64,000 nucleotides of DNA from Straminergon stramineum. Lineage: Eukaryota; Streptophyta; Bryopsida; Hypnales; Calliergonaceae. Position numbers and translations under genes: made by a program. The stretch covers positions 11,783,350 through 11,847,349 of the forward strand of contig OY987271.1 of the NCBI GenBank assembly GCA_963920665.1, in the 5' to 3' direction. Below the pieces are notes generated by a model that worked only from the letters and a program-made list of their open reading frames with translations, was not told where the DNA came from and did no database searches. Of this stretch, positions 63,069 through 64,000 are shown in pieces; the stretch's first letter is position 1; every line of letters begins with the position of its first letter.

Positions 63069-64000
63069 CCCCTAAAGTTCCTTGACTATATTTTTCATTA
63101 AAAAAACCCTCAAAAACTGCCATTTCTAATACAAGTACCAAAATTTTGAAAAATATCATTTTTGGACACATGTAATCGTAGGATCTTGTATTAAACTAGA
63201 TTGAGAAGATGTGGAAAAAAAATTCAGAAAATTCCACCATGTAGATTGCAAGATACTAGCATTTGAAGTGACAAAAATCCTTTTTTGGGTCCTTGAAAAA
63301 AACCCAGGCAGTTGCACTTCACAAGGTCACATTTGTATGAAAAAATGTCCAAAATGGTGGTGCTTCTTTAGATTCATTCTTCAATGCAAGTTGGCTACAT
63401 GCTTGAAAATTTTCAGATCATTTGGAATTCTGCAACATATAGGAAAAAAATAGTAAGTAGAAAGATGTAGAAAATGATTCAAAATACTAAATTGTTAACA
63501 GTTTATTAACCCCTAAAGGACCATTGTCCCCTCGGGGGACAAAATGGATTTCGGGTAGGTTCCTATGACCTCAATTTTTAGTCAAACTTTTTGAAACTTT
63601 CTCATAAGATAGAAAAACTGATTAGCTTTGTGGGAATATAATTTTTATTTCAATCGGTGCCCGGGAGCAAAAGTTATGCCATCTTAAATTGCAGGCCAGT
63701 GTTCAAAAAAATTTATTTTTCCAACTTTAAATGCTAATATCTCTCAATCTGTGCAGTCAAAATTCATGAAATTTTTACCACATGTTCTGAGACAAGTAAA
63801 GTACAAGATCCAATGGTTAGATTTTCTTAAAGTATTTTTTTTGGATTTTATGGGTGAATGCAGCAGAAATGGCAGTTTTGAGTGGTTTTTGACAGAAAAA
63901 TGGCCTTGGTCCTTTAGGGGTTAATGAAATTGAAGAATACAAATTCCAATGGTTATAATGTTGTACTAAACAATCTACATCTAATGTTTTTATTTTTTTC
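63069..64000. mobile_element. TTAA-type element, family P1 (copy D), partial at window edge and interrupted
   Basis: After ATAA (one change from TTAA) it begins CCCCTAAAGTTCCTTGACTA, as in copy C. It is homologous to copies A and C up to 63505 and again from 63925, with a 411-bp element inserted between. Its right end lies outside the window. Confidence 0.82.
63510..63920 (+). mobile_element. TTAA-flanked 411-bp element, family P2 (copy E), nested in copy D
   Basis: Perfect TTAA on each side (63506-63509 and 63921-63924) and termini CCCCTAAAGGACC / GGTCCTTTAGGGG. The host sequence resumes immediately after the right TTAA, in register with copies A and C, which lack the insert. There is no open frame of transposase type. 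Confidence 0.93.

Noticed and set aside
1..64000. CRISPR arrays, bacterial-type operons, rRNA or tRNA genes, retrotransposon polyproteins
   Set aside because: Both strands were scanned by eye. No spacer-repeat pattern, no tRNA-like T-loop with paired arms, and no reverse transcriptase or integrase motifs were found. Diverged fragments could be missed.

Overview
The window is nuclear DNA from a land plant. The genes carry many short GT-AG introns, and each identified one belongs to a plant family: patatin-like phospholipase, ASI1-type BAH-RRM protein, UBC23/PHO2-type E2, LIFEGUARD/BI-1 protein and the Sec1-like protein MIP3. Intergenic DNA is very AT-rich and full of short non-autonomous DNA transposons. 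The species cannot be fixed from the sequence. A non-grass, possibly non-flowering plant is a guess only.

Layout: 1-3630 holds transposon remnants and a long foldback hairpin. 3640-8940 holds a complete 7-exon patatin-like phospholipase gene (+), with a GC-rich leader containing a minisatellite. 8976-10650 holds a Mutator-like MITE and other repeats. 11378-12570 (-) encodes a small single-pass membrane protein in 3 exons. 13.2-20 kb is AT-rich repeat DNA. 20116-24055 (-) is an ASI1-like gene (BAH domain, lysine-rich linker, RRM). 24.1-40.4 kb is a gene-poor block of repeats. 40465-47855 (+) is a 12-exon UBC23/PHO2-like E2 gene whose reading frame is intact except for one in-frame TGA in exon 3. 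48.3-51.7 kb has no recognised gene. 51771-53263 (-) is a LIFEGUARD/BI-1 family gene. 56154-62313 (-) is a complete 10-exon MIP3-like Sec1-family gene. 62.8-64 kb is a nest of transposons.

The genes do not form an operon or cluster. Most have housekeeping membrane, lipid or traffic roles; ASI1 and the E2 are regulatory. The ASI1-like gene is notable because ASI1 proteins promote full-length transcripts of genes with transposon-bearing introns, and this locus is rich in such insertions, including one inside an E2 intron.

The most unusual signal is a set of at least ten copies of short elements flanked by TTAA or a one-base variant, with termini CCCCTAAAGG or CCYTWAA. They fall into three families with piggyBac-like hallmarks. 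One insertion is proved by an empty site: a 411-bp element sits in an element whose two paralogues in this window lack the insert. That host element itself appears to sit in the terminal repeat of a third, giving a three-level nest at the right edge. I found no transposase.
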